From Oceanibium sediminis (lineage in GTDB: Bacteria > Pseudomonadota > Alphaproteobacteria > Rhodobacterales > Rhodobacteraceae), in contig NZ_QGNX01000007.1 in NCBI RefSeq assembly GCF_003265325.1, positions 85,696 to 149,695 on the forward strand: a DNA stretch of 64,000 nt, written 5' to 3'. Below are positions 44,963 to 53,755 of the stretch, piece after piece (position 1 is the first letter of the stretch; each line of letters starts with the position of its first letter). The notes under the pieces were generated by a model. It was not told the DNA's origin, did no database searches, and saw nothing but the letters and a program-made list of their open reading frames with translations. Both the position numbers and the translations under genes were made by a program.

Positions 44963-45751
44963 ATGGCAACATCACGCGTGAAGGCGTCGGATATGGCGCT
45001 GACAATCATAGAAAAAATCGCCTTCTCCGATGTGGCGCTGAACCAGAAGGAAATCGCAGAGGCGGTCGGAATCGTCAAAAGTGCCGCCCACAAACATCTC
45101 AACACTCTTGAGGACACGGGCTGGATCATGCGCGATCTGGCGACCGGGCGCTATCAGCTGGGCACCAAGGCCTGGATCGTCGGCCAGCAGGCCAAGGCGA
45201 TCCAGGACCTCGCAGAAGTCGGCCGAGAGCCGATGCGCGCCGCCCGCAACGAAACCGGCCTTGCCGTGGTTCTGAGCCTTGTGAACAAGAACGGCCTCAG
45301 AGTTATTTCGGCCCTGCACGGCACCCACGCGATTGAAATCGGCGTCCGCGAAGGAAGTGAACTTGTCCTGCACGCGTCTGCCCAGGGTCAGGTCGCGCTG
45401 GCCTTTGGCGGCCCCGCGTTGACCGAAAAGGCCTTCAAGGGGGATATGGCGGCGCTGACACCAAAGACCCTGAGGGACCCGGATCTTGTCAGGGCTCGAG
45501 TGGAAGAGGTTCGAACCAAAGGCTACGCCTGCGCACCGGAAGAAACGCTTCTGGGCGTGAACGTCGTCGCCGCACCGATATTTGATCACACCCGGTCGCT
45601 GATTGGCACTGCCGCGCTAATCGGATCGATCCAGCACCTGCCCGATCCACCGGGCGCTGAACACGTCGACGCGGTGGTGACTCTTGCGCGGTCCATTTCT
45701 CAGGCACGGGGGTACAGGCCTGAGCGCGTAGAATTCTGCCCCCCGCCCTAA
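44963..45751 (+). CDS. IclR-family transcriptional regulator
   Basis: 262 aa. The winged-helix domain covers residues ~1-75 (MALTIIEKIAFSDVALNQKEIAEAVGIVKS...), the IclR effector domain follows (about 85-250) and ends in GYRPERVEFCPPP. A good SD (ggagg) precedes the ATG. It is divergent from the TRAP catabolic operon and probably senses its substrate or an intermediate. Confidence 0.92.
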   Translation: MATSRVKASDMALTIIEKIAFSDVALNQKEIAEAVGIVKSAAHKHLNTLEDTGWIMRDLATGRYQLGTKAWIVGQQAKAIQDLAEVGREPMRAARNETGLAVVLSLVNKNGLRVISALHGTHAIEIGVREGSELVLHASAQGQVALAFGGPALTEKAFKGDMAALTPKTLRDPDLVRARVEEVRTKGYACAPEETLLGVNVVAAPIFDHTRSLIGTAALIGSIQHLPDPPGAEHVDAVVTLARSISQARGYRPERVEFCPPP

Positions 45752-46046
45752 AATCCGGCAGAGGTGGTGTCATTTGTGGACGGCTCTTGTTTTGCAAGGG
45801 TTTTCTTGAGCGACGTGGATCGAAACGTTTTGCGGTCATTAGTCCGACCGTTGAGCGCGGCGCGTCTGACCGCTGACCTTGATTAAGTCCACGTGCCCGC
45901 TCCCAATCAGACAATCGAGCTTTGCAGCACTGACAGCACCTCGGGGTATCCCGGCAACTGTCTCGCTTTATCGTCATCACCCCTCTCTGCCCTTGCATCT
46001 CCTTACGGCGCCTCTGTAGCGCCGCCATTTCTTCCTTCGTCCAGAT
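45752..46046. other. Intergenic stretch, nothing recognised
   Basis: Between the regulator and the first IS6 remnant no motif-bearing frame or repeat was identified; it may be older mobile-element debris. Confidence 0.4.
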
Positions 46047-46420
46047 GGGTGGTGTCAGAACGATGAGAACTCGTCTTTACAAGGGCAGCAGATCTGTCCC
46101 TCATGGCGCACCGAGTTGACGCCACTAAGCGAGAGCAGCGACACGGTTCCCGCTAACCCGTCTTTTCCGAATTTCCGAGGCAAACATCGGGCCGAACCTG
46201 TTCCACCTGAACCGAACAGCTTCGTGGCTGATGCCGATGCCGCGCTCGTGCGGCAGGTCCTCGACATTGCGCTGCAAAAGCGGAAAGCGAACGTACAACA
46301 TGACCGCTAGGCGAATAATCTCAGGGCTGCTGTGAAAGCACTTGAATGGGGCACGTTTTGTCATGAGCGGACGCCACGAAACCGCCCGGCTAGCCTGCGC
46401 AAGACCTGAGACGACGTCAA
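46047..46420 (-). pseudogene. IS6-family element remnant (transposase lacking the catalytic core)
   Basis: The ATG at 46364 gives MTKRAPFKCFHSSPEIIRLA and VMLYVRFPLLQRNVEDLPHE (the N-terminal HTH of IS6 transposases), then jumps to a short C-terminal-like NRVAALA and a stop at 46125. The DDE core is deleted. The left edge (from 46047) ggtggtgtcagaacgatgag resembles the ends at 46713 and 63661. Right edge near 46420 is uncertain. Confidence 0.7.
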
Positions 46421-46712
46421 GACGCAACGTGTGGAACGGATGGTCCCTGATATCGTCGCGGGCACCCTTTTCGAAAGCTGTCAGCAATACAGCTTGTTCA
46501 AACCCAGCGGGTGGGAGGGCTTGATCCTTACAGAAAAAAGCTTGGTGTAGCGGCGCGGTAGCACCAGATCCAAAAACGGTAGAATTTTCCATCCGTTGCT
46601 TCGGGGCCGAATAGGGGCGGCATCCAAAACGGATTGGCGGTCAAAATGGGGGATAGGTCCGCCACATGGCGAAATGGTTCCATATATTTCAATGATATAA
46701 ATCCTTAATGTG

Positions 46713-47538
46713 GCGATGATGTCAGACGAATGCGAACCAGTCTCACCAAGGACAGTGACGCGGTCCCCTATACGGCGCAAAGACCGCGCCACTCGGCACG
46801 AGCGGCGGTGCGGTTGGCCTTGAAGTTTGGACGGGAAGAGATGGTGCGCTCCGAGTTGAAAAAATTATGGACAGAAGCGCGGACGGCGGCGGATTTTTGC
46901 AAACCTCGCATCCGCCGGAAACGCGACATCGAGCGTTCGCGCCTTCGAAAAGGCTGATGCGAATTCTCAGCCCGGTTGTTTTCCCAGCGGCCGGTCGTCT
47001 GCCGGTCGCCAATACCGAGGTCGCGTAGCGCGGCACCATACGAGCACAGCTTTTCGGTCATGATTTCATCGGCAGGGCCATGGCGCTTCAGAGATTTCTT
47101 CTGGAATTTCAATGCGGCCTTTCGGTCACGCGTACTGGTCACGAAGCTCTCGAGCACCTCGCCCTCCTGATCGACCGCACGCCACACGTAGTGAGTCCCA
47201 CCGTAGATCTTCACGAAAACCTCGTCGAGATGCCACCGCCAATGGCTTGACCGCCTCCCCTCGACCCGCCGACTTCGGATCTCGCCGGCAAATAGCGGGC
47301 CGAACCGGAGCAACCAGAACCAGGCGGTTTTTTGGCAGATGTCAATGGCGCGCTCGTGCAGAAGATCCTCGACATTCCGAAGCGCCAGCGGAAACCGCAC
47401 ATACATCATCACAGCCAGCCGGATGATTTCTGGCGATGCTTTGAAATACCGGAACGGGGAGCCTTTTGTCATCCGGCAACGGTGCTTGGCCGCCCTGCCC
47501 GCCTCAAGCAAGTTTCCGCGGACACCGCGCATCACCCC
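46713..47538 (-). mobile_element. IS6-family insertion sequence, apparently complete
   Basis: About 826 bp, the usual size. The left end near 46713 begins gcgatgatgtcagacgaatg, the right end near 47538 is the complement of ggggtgatgcgcgg; both share a GG(G)TGATG-like terminal motif. The element encloses one intact transposase. No unambiguous target duplication was spotted. Confidence 0.75.
46768..47472 (-). CDS. IS6-family transposase
   Basis: 234 aa from the ATG at 47472, exact family length; a longer frame to 47568 overlaps the IS end. N-terminal HTH (ASPEIIRLAVMMYVRFPLAL). DDE residues: Asp in HWRWHLDEVFVKI, Asp in YVWRAVDQEGEVLE, Glu in NRAENSHQPFR. It performs replicative (or cut-and-paste-like) transposition with cointegrate formation. 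All catalytic residues are intact, so the element may be active. Confidence 0.93.
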   Translation of the reverse strand: MTKGSPFRYFKASPEIIRLAVMMYVRFPLALRNVEDLLHERAIDICQKTAWFWLLRFGPLFAGEIRSRRVEGRRSSHWRWHLDEVFVKIYGGTHYVWRAVDQEGEVLESFVTSTRDRKAALKFQKKSLKRHGPADEIMTEKLCSYGAALRDLGIGDRQTTGRWENNRAENSHQPFRRRERSMSRFRRMRGLQKSAAVRASVHNFFNSERTISSRPNFKANRTAARAEWRGLCAV

Positions 47539-47568
47539 AATGGACCAAAGGCCGGTATCCACCAACAC

Positions 47569-47700
47569 TCAAACTGGACCGTTCAGACGCGGCTGATCAG
47601 CACCACCATTGACAGCCCCTCGATATACATCTGGCCCGAAACCGGCTTGCGCCGACTCGATGACACACTCGATGCTTTTCCAAAAACCTTGTTTGGCCAT
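47569..47700 (-). CDS. Doubtful small ORF beside the IS6 element
   Basis: 43-residue frame beginning MAKQGFWKSIECVIESAQAG with ggagaact seven bases upstream of the ATG. It follows the cyclodeaminase-like gene end by 55 bases and ends 30 bases before the IS6 edge. It may be the start of a gene cut by the insertion. No family recognised. Confidence 0.25.
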   Translation of the reverse strand: MAKQGFWKSIECVIESAQAGFGPDVYRGAVNGGADQPRLNGPV

Positions 47701-47755
47701 GGGAGTTCTCCAAAATGGCTAACGACGGCGACAAGAATTCCAGGCGTTCGCAGCC

Positions 47756-48820
47756 TTAGGGCTTAGCGCGTTGAAGCATGCCGAACAGGTCACGCGGGTC
47801 ATCGGGATCCGCGATCATGTCAAGCTGGTCAAACAGCCCGGTTCCCTCGAGTTTCGAGCGTAGGTAGCGCAAGGCCGAGAAGTCTTCGATTGCAAAGCCA
47901 ACACCGTCGAAAAGGGTGATCTGCCGTTCGTCTGTTCGGCCAGCTTTCGCGCCAGTGATCACTTCCCACATCTCGGTGACGGGGAAGTCACCCGGCATCT
48001 GTTGAATATCACCTTCGACACGTGTCTGCGGAGGGTATTCGACGAAGACATCGGAGCGCAGCAGGATGTCCTTGTGCAATTCCGTCTTGCCGGGGCAATC
48101 ACCGCCTATGGCGTTGATATGGACACCCGCGCCGACCATGTTGTCAGAGAGGATCGTAGCGTATTGTTTGTCAGCGGTGCAGGTGGTGATGATCTGCGCG
48201 CCTTCTATAGCCTCTTCGGGCGTGGCGCAGGCTTTCAGGCTGAACCCCTGATCCGAGAGGTTTCGGACCAGCTTGGCGGTGGCCGTGTCGTCGACATCAT
48301 AGAGTTGAAGAATGTCCACTCCGCAAACGGCTCGCATTGCAATTGCCTGGAACTCTGACTGCGCGCCATTACCGATCATCGCCATGGTGCGTGCTCCCCT
48401 TGGGGCCAAATGTTTAGCCACCATCGCCGAGGTCGCGGCGGTGCGCAGGGCGGTAAGAACAGTCATCTCGGACAGCAAGACGGGGTAACCCGTATTTACA
48501 TCTGCGAGCAGGCCAAAGGCGGTGACTGTCTGTAACCCTTCGCGTGTGTTCTTGGGGTGACCATTGACGTATTTGAAGCCATACATTTCACCGTCCGACG
48601 TTGGCATCAGCTCGATCACGCCCACGTCGGAATGCGATGCGACGCGCGGGGTCTTATCGAATTGAGGCCATTTGCGGAAGTCGTCCTCAATGAAACCAGC
48701 AAGGTCACGCAGCATTTCTTCAATGCCCACGTGGTGGACAAGTTTCATCATGTTCTCGACGCTAACAAAGGGAAGGTAGGCAAGATGCGAAGGAGTGGGC
48801 TTTTTCGGGTGCATGTTCAT
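47756..48820 (-). CDS. Ornithine cyclodeaminase/mu-crystallin family protein (EutC-like)
   Basis: 354 aa. NAD-binding GNGAQSEFQAIAMRA near 150-165 and the N-terminal active-site regions MYGFKYVNGHPKNTREGLQT near 80-100 fit ornithine cyclodeaminase (loses ammonia from ornithine to give proline) and its relatives. Gene order links it to the EutA-like, Usp, TRAP and M24 genes upstream, so it may act as a cyclodeaminase/dehydrogenase on a diamino-acid-like intermediate, as EutC does in ectoine clusters. Last gene of the operon. Confidence 0.85.
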   Translation of the reverse strand: MNMHPKKPTPSHLAYLPFVSVENMMKLVHHVGIEEMLRDLAGFIEDDFRKWPQFDKTPRVASHSDVGVIELMPTSDGEMYGFKYVNGHPKNTREGLQTVTAFGLLADVNTGYPVLLSEMTVLTALRTAATSAMVAKHLAPRGARTMAMIGNGAQSEFQAIAMRAVCGVDILQLYDVDDTATAKLVRNLSDQGFSLKACATPEEAIEGAQIITTCTADKQYATILSDNMVGAGVHINAIGGDCPGKTELHKDILLRSDVFVEYPPQTRVEGDIQQMPGDFPVTEMWEVITGAKAGRTDERQITLFDGVGFAIEDFSALRYLRSKLEGTGLFDQLDMIADPDDPRDLFGMLQRAKP

Positions 48821-48835
48821 CTGTTGCTTTCGGTG

Positions 48836-49660
48836 TCAAAATACAAAGGCTTTGCGCAGCATGTTCAGGGCGACCAGCGTCAAGAACACGGCAAAGACGC
48901 GTTTCAGAGGTTTGGCATCCATCGTATGGGCTAGTCTTGCGCCGTAGGGCGCGGTGATCAGTGTCATGGCGATGGTAATGGCGAAAGCCGGCAGGTTTAT
49001 TGCGCCAATGGTCAGCGGCGGACGCACTTCGGCGAGAATGTAGACACTCAGGAAGCCGGGAAGTGCCGGAAGCGAAATGGCCAACCCAAACCCGGCAGCC
49101 GTGGCCACAGCACGGTGAATGGCGACACCGTGTAAGCTCATCAGGGGGACGCCGAGGCTACCGCCGCCGATACCCATCAACACGGAAAGGAAGCCCAAGA
49201 TTGGCGATATGAAAGCCCGCTTGATACCCCTCGGTAGTGCCTCGGCGATCTGCCAGTTCTGTTTGCCAAAGCCGATATACCAGCCGACAACCACACCCAG
49301 CACGCCGAACACGGCCTGCAACACATTCGAACTGAGGGCGGTGGCAGTGAAGCCACCGATGATCGCGCCGATGGCGATGCCGATACTCCAGCTCTTGAGA
49401 ACACTCCAATCCACCGCGCCCTTGCGGTTGTGGGCATGTAGTGACCGGATGGACGTCACGACAATGGTGGCCAGCGACGTACCCAAGCACAGCTGCATCA
49501 CCTGACCACCGGCATATCCGAGGCTTGAGAACAGGTAGAAGTAGGCGGGCACCAGCACGATGCCACCGCCGACACCCAGCAGCCCAGCCATGACGCCCGC
49601 AAGGGCACCGGTTGCCAACAGGAAGAACAATAGAGGAAGAAGGGTTGTCGGATTTTCCAT
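48836..49660 (-). CDS. TauE/SafE-family membrane transporter
   Basis: 274 aa from the ATG at 49660 (the frame reaches 49738, where the SD is poor). About eight helices; the N-terminal GVMAGLLGVGGGIVLVPAYF and the mid-protein GFLSVLMGIGGGSLGVPLMS are the paired GGG motifs of the family. Relatives export or import sulfonates and organic anions. It is inserted between the EutA-like and the EutC-like genes of the operon. Confidence 0.9.
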   Translation of the reverse strand: MENPTTLLPLLFFLLATGALAGVMAGLLGVGGGIVLVPAYFYLFSSLGYAGGQVMQLCLGTSLATIVVTSIRSLHAHNRKGAVDWSVLKSWSIGIAIGAIIGGFTATALSSNVLQAVFGVLGVVVGWYIGFGKQNWQIAEALPRGIKRAFISPILGFLSVLMGIGGGSLGVPLMSLHGVAIHRAVATAAGFGLAISLPALPGFLSVYILAEVRPPLTIGAINLPAFAITIAMTLITAPYGARLAHTMDAKPLKRVFAVFLTLVALNMLRKAFVF

Positions 49661-49682
49661 GTCATGTAATTCGCTGGGCCGC

Positions 49683-50426
49683 TTAGACAGAAGTAAGCAG
49701 GCAGCCGAAACCTGGGATACGGTCATCGACACCTGCAAGGCGCAGGCATTCCCACATGCTGGCTTGGTTGGAGCAAATCACTGGCTTGCCGAGCCGGGCT
49801 TCCGCAGCTTCCAGAATTTCGACTGAGCGCAAAGCGCCGCAGCTGAGGAACACGGCCTCAGCGTCGGGCCGATCCACATATGCGGCGAAGTCCAGCAGAC
49901 TCTCGGGTGTAACGCGGTTCATCTCGGCGTCGGTCAACAGCCCCAACCCTTCAGCGGACACGCAGTCAAAACCGTGATCCTGCAGGAAATCCTGCTCCAT
50001 CCGGTTGATGTCATCGGTATAGGCGGTGCCCATGGCCACCCGGCGCGCATCAAGGGCCAGCAGTGCCGAGACAACACTCGTCACCATGGTCGTCGCCTTC
50101 ACACGTGGGCGTGCCGTCTGGATAATGTCGCGAATTTTGGTGTCGCCAATCACGAAGCTGGCCGAGGTGCAATTGAACGTGATGACATGGGTGTCTTCGC
50201 GAGCGGGCATCAAGGTGGCAAGCGCAGCGTGCAGCTCGCCCTCCATCGAAGCAAGGTTTTCAACCGAGCAGGTTGTGCCCATCGGCACACGAGAGAAATG
50301 CACTCCTACGCCTTCCGGGCGCATCATGAACATGTCTCGTTCGACCAGGTCTGCATTGGCTACGGCCAGAAACCCAATCTGGGCGCGCGAATGGGGACCG
50401 TTGTCAAATTTTGGGACAAAGCTCAC
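49683..50426 (-). CDS. Asp/Glu racemase/maleate isomerase-like protein (EutA-like)
   Basis: 247 aa from the GTG at 50426, which overlaps the Usp stop as GTGA; the ATG at 50459 would overlap Usp by 37 bases. Two conserved cysteines, Cys86 in VITFNCTSASFVIG and Cys196 in AVFLSCGALRS, are the paired catalytic residues of maleate isomerase/arylmalonate decarboxylase-type proteins. EutA of ectoine clusters belongs to this family. Reaction unknown. Confidence 0.75.
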   Translation of the reverse strand: MSFVPKFDNGPHSRAQIGFLAVANADLVERDMFMMRPEGVGVHFSRVPMGTTCSVENLASMEGELHAALATLMPAREDTHVITFNCTSASFVIGDTKIRDIIQTARPRVKATTMVTSVVSALLALDARRVAMGTAYTDDINRMEQDFLQDHGFDCVSAEGLGLLTDAEMNRVTPESLLDFAAYVDRPDAEAVFLSCGALRSVEILEAAEARLGKPVICSNQASMWECLRLAGVDDRIPGFGCLLTSV

Positions 50427-50842
50427 GACCGCACCACGAGCATCGAACACTGGGCACACCCCACGTTGCGATCAGCGCTGGGGCCCGGCAGAAAGGCCTC
50501 CAATTCGGCGCTTCCGGCTCCAGTCATGATCAGGTCTGCTTGCCGCGCCACAGCGGTCGCCAAGGTCTCAACACTGGCCACCAATGCGGAGGTCCGCAGG
50601 CCCACAGCGTGCAACTGTTTTGCGATGGATGCCAAAACCGCCCCCACTTCTTTACGCAGATCATCGACACCCGCTTCGGGAACAGACCGCTTGGCCCAGC
50701 CCGCCCCCTCATCCTGCGGCAGCAAGTTCAACAAATCACCGGTACGGATTTGGTCAGCGAGCAGCTCTGGGGCCGTGTCGGCGATGCGCATGCAATCCTC
50801 AGTGTCATGAAGGTCAAGCGGCAGGAGAACGGATTTGTACAT
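50423..50842 (-). CDS. Universal stress protein (UspA family)
   Basis: 139 aa, one domain. It begins MYKSVLLPLDLHD, and the nucleotide-binding end TGAGSAELEAFLPGPSADRN then VGCAQCSMLVV matches GxxGx9GS(x)V of ATP-binding Usps. It lies 11 bases after the DctM stop, as usp (teaD) does next to ectoine TRAP transporters, where it may modulate uptake. Confidence 0.88.
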   Translation of the reverse strand: MYKSVLLPLDLHDTEDCMRIADTAPELLADQIRTGDLLNLLPQDEGAGWAKRSVPEAGVDDLRKEVGAVLASIAKQLHAVGLRTSALVASVETLATAVARQADLIMTGAGSAELEAFLPGPSADRNVGCAQCSMLVVRS

Positions 50843-50853
50843 GGGTCAGGTCC

Positions 50854-52161
50854 TCAGTTCCGGTTGGCCATGACTTCGGGAAGCCAGAGAGCAATTTGCG
50901 GAAAGGCGGTGAGAAGCACGACACCGAGGACCATCAGAAGAAACATCGGCACGGCAGAGCGGGCGATGAAGCCGATATCACGGCCCGTCATGCTCTGCAC
51001 AAGGAACAGATTGAAGCCCACGGGTGGGGTGATCATCGCCATCTCGCCCACCAGAACCACGAAGATGCCGAACCAGATCATGTCGATGCCTGCGTCTCGT
51101 ACCAAGGGGGCGATCACCGCCATGGTAAGCACGATCGACGAAATCCCGTCGAGGAACATGCCGAGTATGATGTAGAACAAGGTCAAGGCGGCGATCAGCA
51201 TCCAGGGCGAAAGGTTCATGCCGCCGATCCAGTCGGCCAATGCTCGTGGTAGGCCTGTGAAGCCCATGGCCAATGTCAGGAAGGCTGATCCAGCCAAAAG
51301 CAGCATGATCATCGATGTGGTCTTCGTGGCGCCCATCAGGCTTTCTCGGAAGGCTTCCCAATCCAGCGAACCCTGAATCGCTGACAGCACCAGCGCCCCG
51401 ACAACCCCTAGCACAGCGGCCTCAGTCGGTGAGGCTATGCCGCTATAGATCGAGCCGATCACCGCCACGATCAAGCCCACAACCGGCGTCAGTTCCGCCA
51501 ACCCGCGCAGTTTTTCACTCCAGGTTGCGGCTTCTTCGCGGTGCTTGCGCCCCTCTTTCGAGAACATACCCCAGAGCATGATATAGCCGATGAACAGCCC
51601 GGCCAGCATCAGCCCGGGGAGGATACCCGCGATGAACAACCGCCCAATGCTTTCCTGAACGGTCACGCCGTAGACGATCATGGTGATCGACGGCGGGATC
51701 AGCAGTCCAAGAGTGCCGGCGCCAGCCAGGGTACCATAGGCCATGTTGTCCGGGTACTTACGCCGACGCAGTTCGGGCACTGTGATCTTGCCAATGGTCG
51801 CGAGGGTCGCCGCCGAGGATCCGGAGATCGCCGCGAAGGTGGCACAGCCCATGATGTTGACATGCAATAGGCCGCCGGGCCAGCGCCGCATCAGCGGAGA
51901 CAACCCGTTGAACAGGCTGGCGGACAACTTCGTGCGGTACAGGATCTCGCCCATCCAGATGAAGACCGGAAGCGACGCCAATCCCCAAAGTGAGGTGTGG
52001 GCCCAGATGGCTGTGGCCATGGCGTCACCCACGGGACGCGTCGTGAACCCTGCCATGGCAAGCAAGCCGACGCCCAGAAGCGAAAGACCAATCCACAAAC
52101 CAGCACCAAGAAATACCAGCAGCGACAGGATCAAGACGGCGGTAAGTACAATCTCAAACAT
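50854..52161 (-). CDS. TRAP transporter large permease (DctM)
   Basis: 435 aa, twelve-helix DctM. GLSPLMRRWPGGLLHVNIMG and SAATLATIGKITVPELRRRK match the family; GLLIPPSITMIVYGVTVQES carries a conserved polar helix. It starts 11 bases after the DctQ stop. Part of the second TRAP system of the 47756-54970 operon. Confidence 0.95.
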   Translation of the reverse strand: MFEIVLTAVLILSLLVFLGAGLWIGLSLLGVGLLAMAGFTTRPVGDAMATAIWAHTSLWGLASLPVFIWMGEILYRTKLSASLFNGLSPLMRRWPGGLLHVNIMGCATFAAISGSSAATLATIGKITVPELRRRKYPDNMAYGTLAGAGTLGLLIPPSITMIVYGVTVQESIGRLFIAGILPGLMLAGLFIGYIMLWGMFSKEGRKHREEAATWSEKLRGLAELTPVVGLIVAVIGSIYSGIASPTEAAVLGVVGALVLSAIQGSLDWEAFRESLMGATKTTSMIMLLLAGSAFLTLAMGFTGLPRALADWIGGMNLSPWMLIAALTLFYIILGMFLDGISSIVLTMAVIAPLVRDAGIDMIWFGIFVVLVGEMAMITPPVGFNLFLVQSMTGRDIGFIARSAVPMFLLMVLGVVLLTAFPQIALWLPEVMANRN

Positions 52162-52172
52162 AGGTCAGGTCC

Positions 52173-52703
52173 TTACTGTGCGCCGTCTGATTTGCGCGAG
52201 AGCCCGGCCAGCTCACCGGTTAGCAGTACGCGCACCAGCGTGTGGACAAGGCAGATGGTAAAAAGGGTGAAACCAAGGGCAAAGGGCGCTTGCGGGACGA
52301 CCAGCAGGATCTCGTCCGATTTCGACGAGTGATCTTCGTAAAGCCATGAGACATGAGCGAGCCTGATGGTGTACCACGCCACATAGCTGGAAATTGCTGC
52401 AGCAAACGCCAGCACGAAGACCTCTGATCGAAACCGCGTCTTGCCGCGCAGCTTTTCAATCAGCATCTCGACCCGGATATGGCCGTGCTCACCAAAGGTA
52501 TAGGCCAGCCCCAGCGCTCCTGCGATGGCAAGGCAGTAGCCGGCATATTCCGCCAGCCCCGGTACATAAAACCCCATCAGGCGAGATAGGATTCTGACCA
52601 TGACAACGCCGACGATGGCGACGATGAAACAGGCTGCCAGCATCCCGCAAATGCGATAGAGCCTGTTGAGTGCTGCATCCAAAAAGAGGAGTGCTTGTCG
52701 CAT
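52173..52703 (-). CDS. TRAP transporter small permease (DctQ)
   Basis: 176 aa from the ATG at 52703, preceded by aggac; an upstream in-frame ATG at 52736 is less likely. Four helices, with the family's FGEHGHIRVEMLIEKLRGKT segment. Follows the DctP gene by 63 bases. Confidence 0.93.
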   Translation of the reverse strand: MRQALLFLDAALNRLYRICGMLAACFIVAIVGVVMVRILSRLMGFYVPGLAEYAGYCLAIAGALGLAYTFGEHGHIRVEMLIEKLRGKTRFRSEVFVLAFAAAISSYVAWYTIRLAHVSWLYEDHSSKSDEILLVVPQAPFALGFTLFTICLVHTLVRVLLTGELAGLSRKSDGAQ

Positions 52704-52766
52704 GTCCGAGTCCTGTCTGGTTTGCCGACGGGCCAAAATGATGTGCCCGCCGGCGGGAAACCGGGT

Positions 52767-53735
52767 TTAATTGGCGCGATAGGCTTCAATTACGACCGCG
52801 CCAGCATCACCAGCCTCTTCGGCCCATTCGTCTGCCATGGTCTTGCCGACGTCTGCGAAGCCGTTTGCCAACGCCTCGGATGGTTTCAGGACTTTCATAC
52901 CGTTTTCAGCAAGCACGTTGTTATACTCTTCGGCGATGTCATCCACGGTAGCCCAAACATCGGCCTCGGCCTTTGCAGCGGCTTGCATGACGACAGCCTG
53001 CGTGTCTTCGCTCAGCCCGTCAAAGGCGGCTTTGTTCACGACAACTGCACTTTTTGGGATCCAGGCGTTCACCTTGTAGAAGTAATCGACATAGTCCCAC
53101 AGCTTCTGGAACACGCCAATAGCCCCCGATCCGATCATGGAATCAGCCACCCCGGTGGAAAAAGCCTGGCTAATTTCCGATGCTTCAGTGCTGGTGGGCA
53201 CTGCGCCCATCAGCGCCGCCAGACGAGATGTCGAAGCGTCATAGGCCCGAAACTTGACGCCCTTCATATCGTCCAGACTGTTCACTTCTGTCTTGGAGAA
53301 CAGACCCTGGGCGGGCCAAGGCGCCGTATAGAGCAGTTTCATACCACGCTCTTCGAGCGCCGCCTCGATGGCGGGCTTTGAGGCTTGGTAAAGCTTCCAT
53401 GCCTGCTCCATATCGGTAGCAAGGAAAGGAACGGTGTCCAGCCCGAAAATCGGATGCTCCTTGGCATGGGCCCCCATATAACGCCCACCGATCGGCACCT
53501 GCCCCGAGCGCACGGCGCGCAGAATCTCAGCCCCAGCATAAAGCGAGCCCGCCGGATGTACGATGATCTCAAGGTCGCCACCGGAATTTGCCGTCACATC
53601 CTCTGCAAAGGCGATATAGGATTTCGAGATATGATTACCGGCCGCATAGGCTGCAGGCATGTCCCAGGTTTCGGCCTGAGCTGCATTGAAGCCCAGCGCG
53701 GATGCGGCGGCAATGCCAAGGAAAAAGCGTTTCAT
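52767..53735 (-). CDS. TRAP transporter substrate-binding protein (DctP)
   Basis: 322 aa. Signal peptide MKRFFLGIAAASALGFNAAQ then AETWDMPAAYAAGNHISKSY. The binding-region stretch GVKFRAYDASTSRLAALMGA (with the conserved Arg) matches DctP/UehA/TeaA type proteins. Ectoine binders have additional aromatic residues that I could not align confidently. It is encoded 20 bases downstream of the M24 gene. Confidence 0.93.
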   Translation of the reverse strand: MKRFFLGIAAASALGFNAAQAETWDMPAAYAAGNHISKSYIAFAEDVTANSGGDLEIIVHPAGSLYAGAEILRAVRSGQVPIGGRYMGAHAKEHPIFGLDTVPFLATDMEQAWKLYQASKPAIEAALEERGMKLLYTAPWPAQGLFSKTEVNSLDDMKGVKFRAYDASTSRLAALMGAVPTSTEASEISQAFSTGVADSMIGSGAIGVFQKLWDYVDYFYKVNAWIPKSAVVVNKAAFDGLSEDTQAVVMQAAAKAEADVWATVDDIAEEYNNVLAENGMKVLKPSEALANGFADVGKTMADEWAEEAGDAGAVVIEAYRAN

Positions 53736-53755
53736 GGTGTCCTCCCGTTTAAGTC

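Noticed and set aside
45489-46028. 179-codon minus frame overlapping the IclR gene end
   Set aside because: Shadow of the IclR frame extended into non-coding DNA; Arg/Pro-rich without motif.
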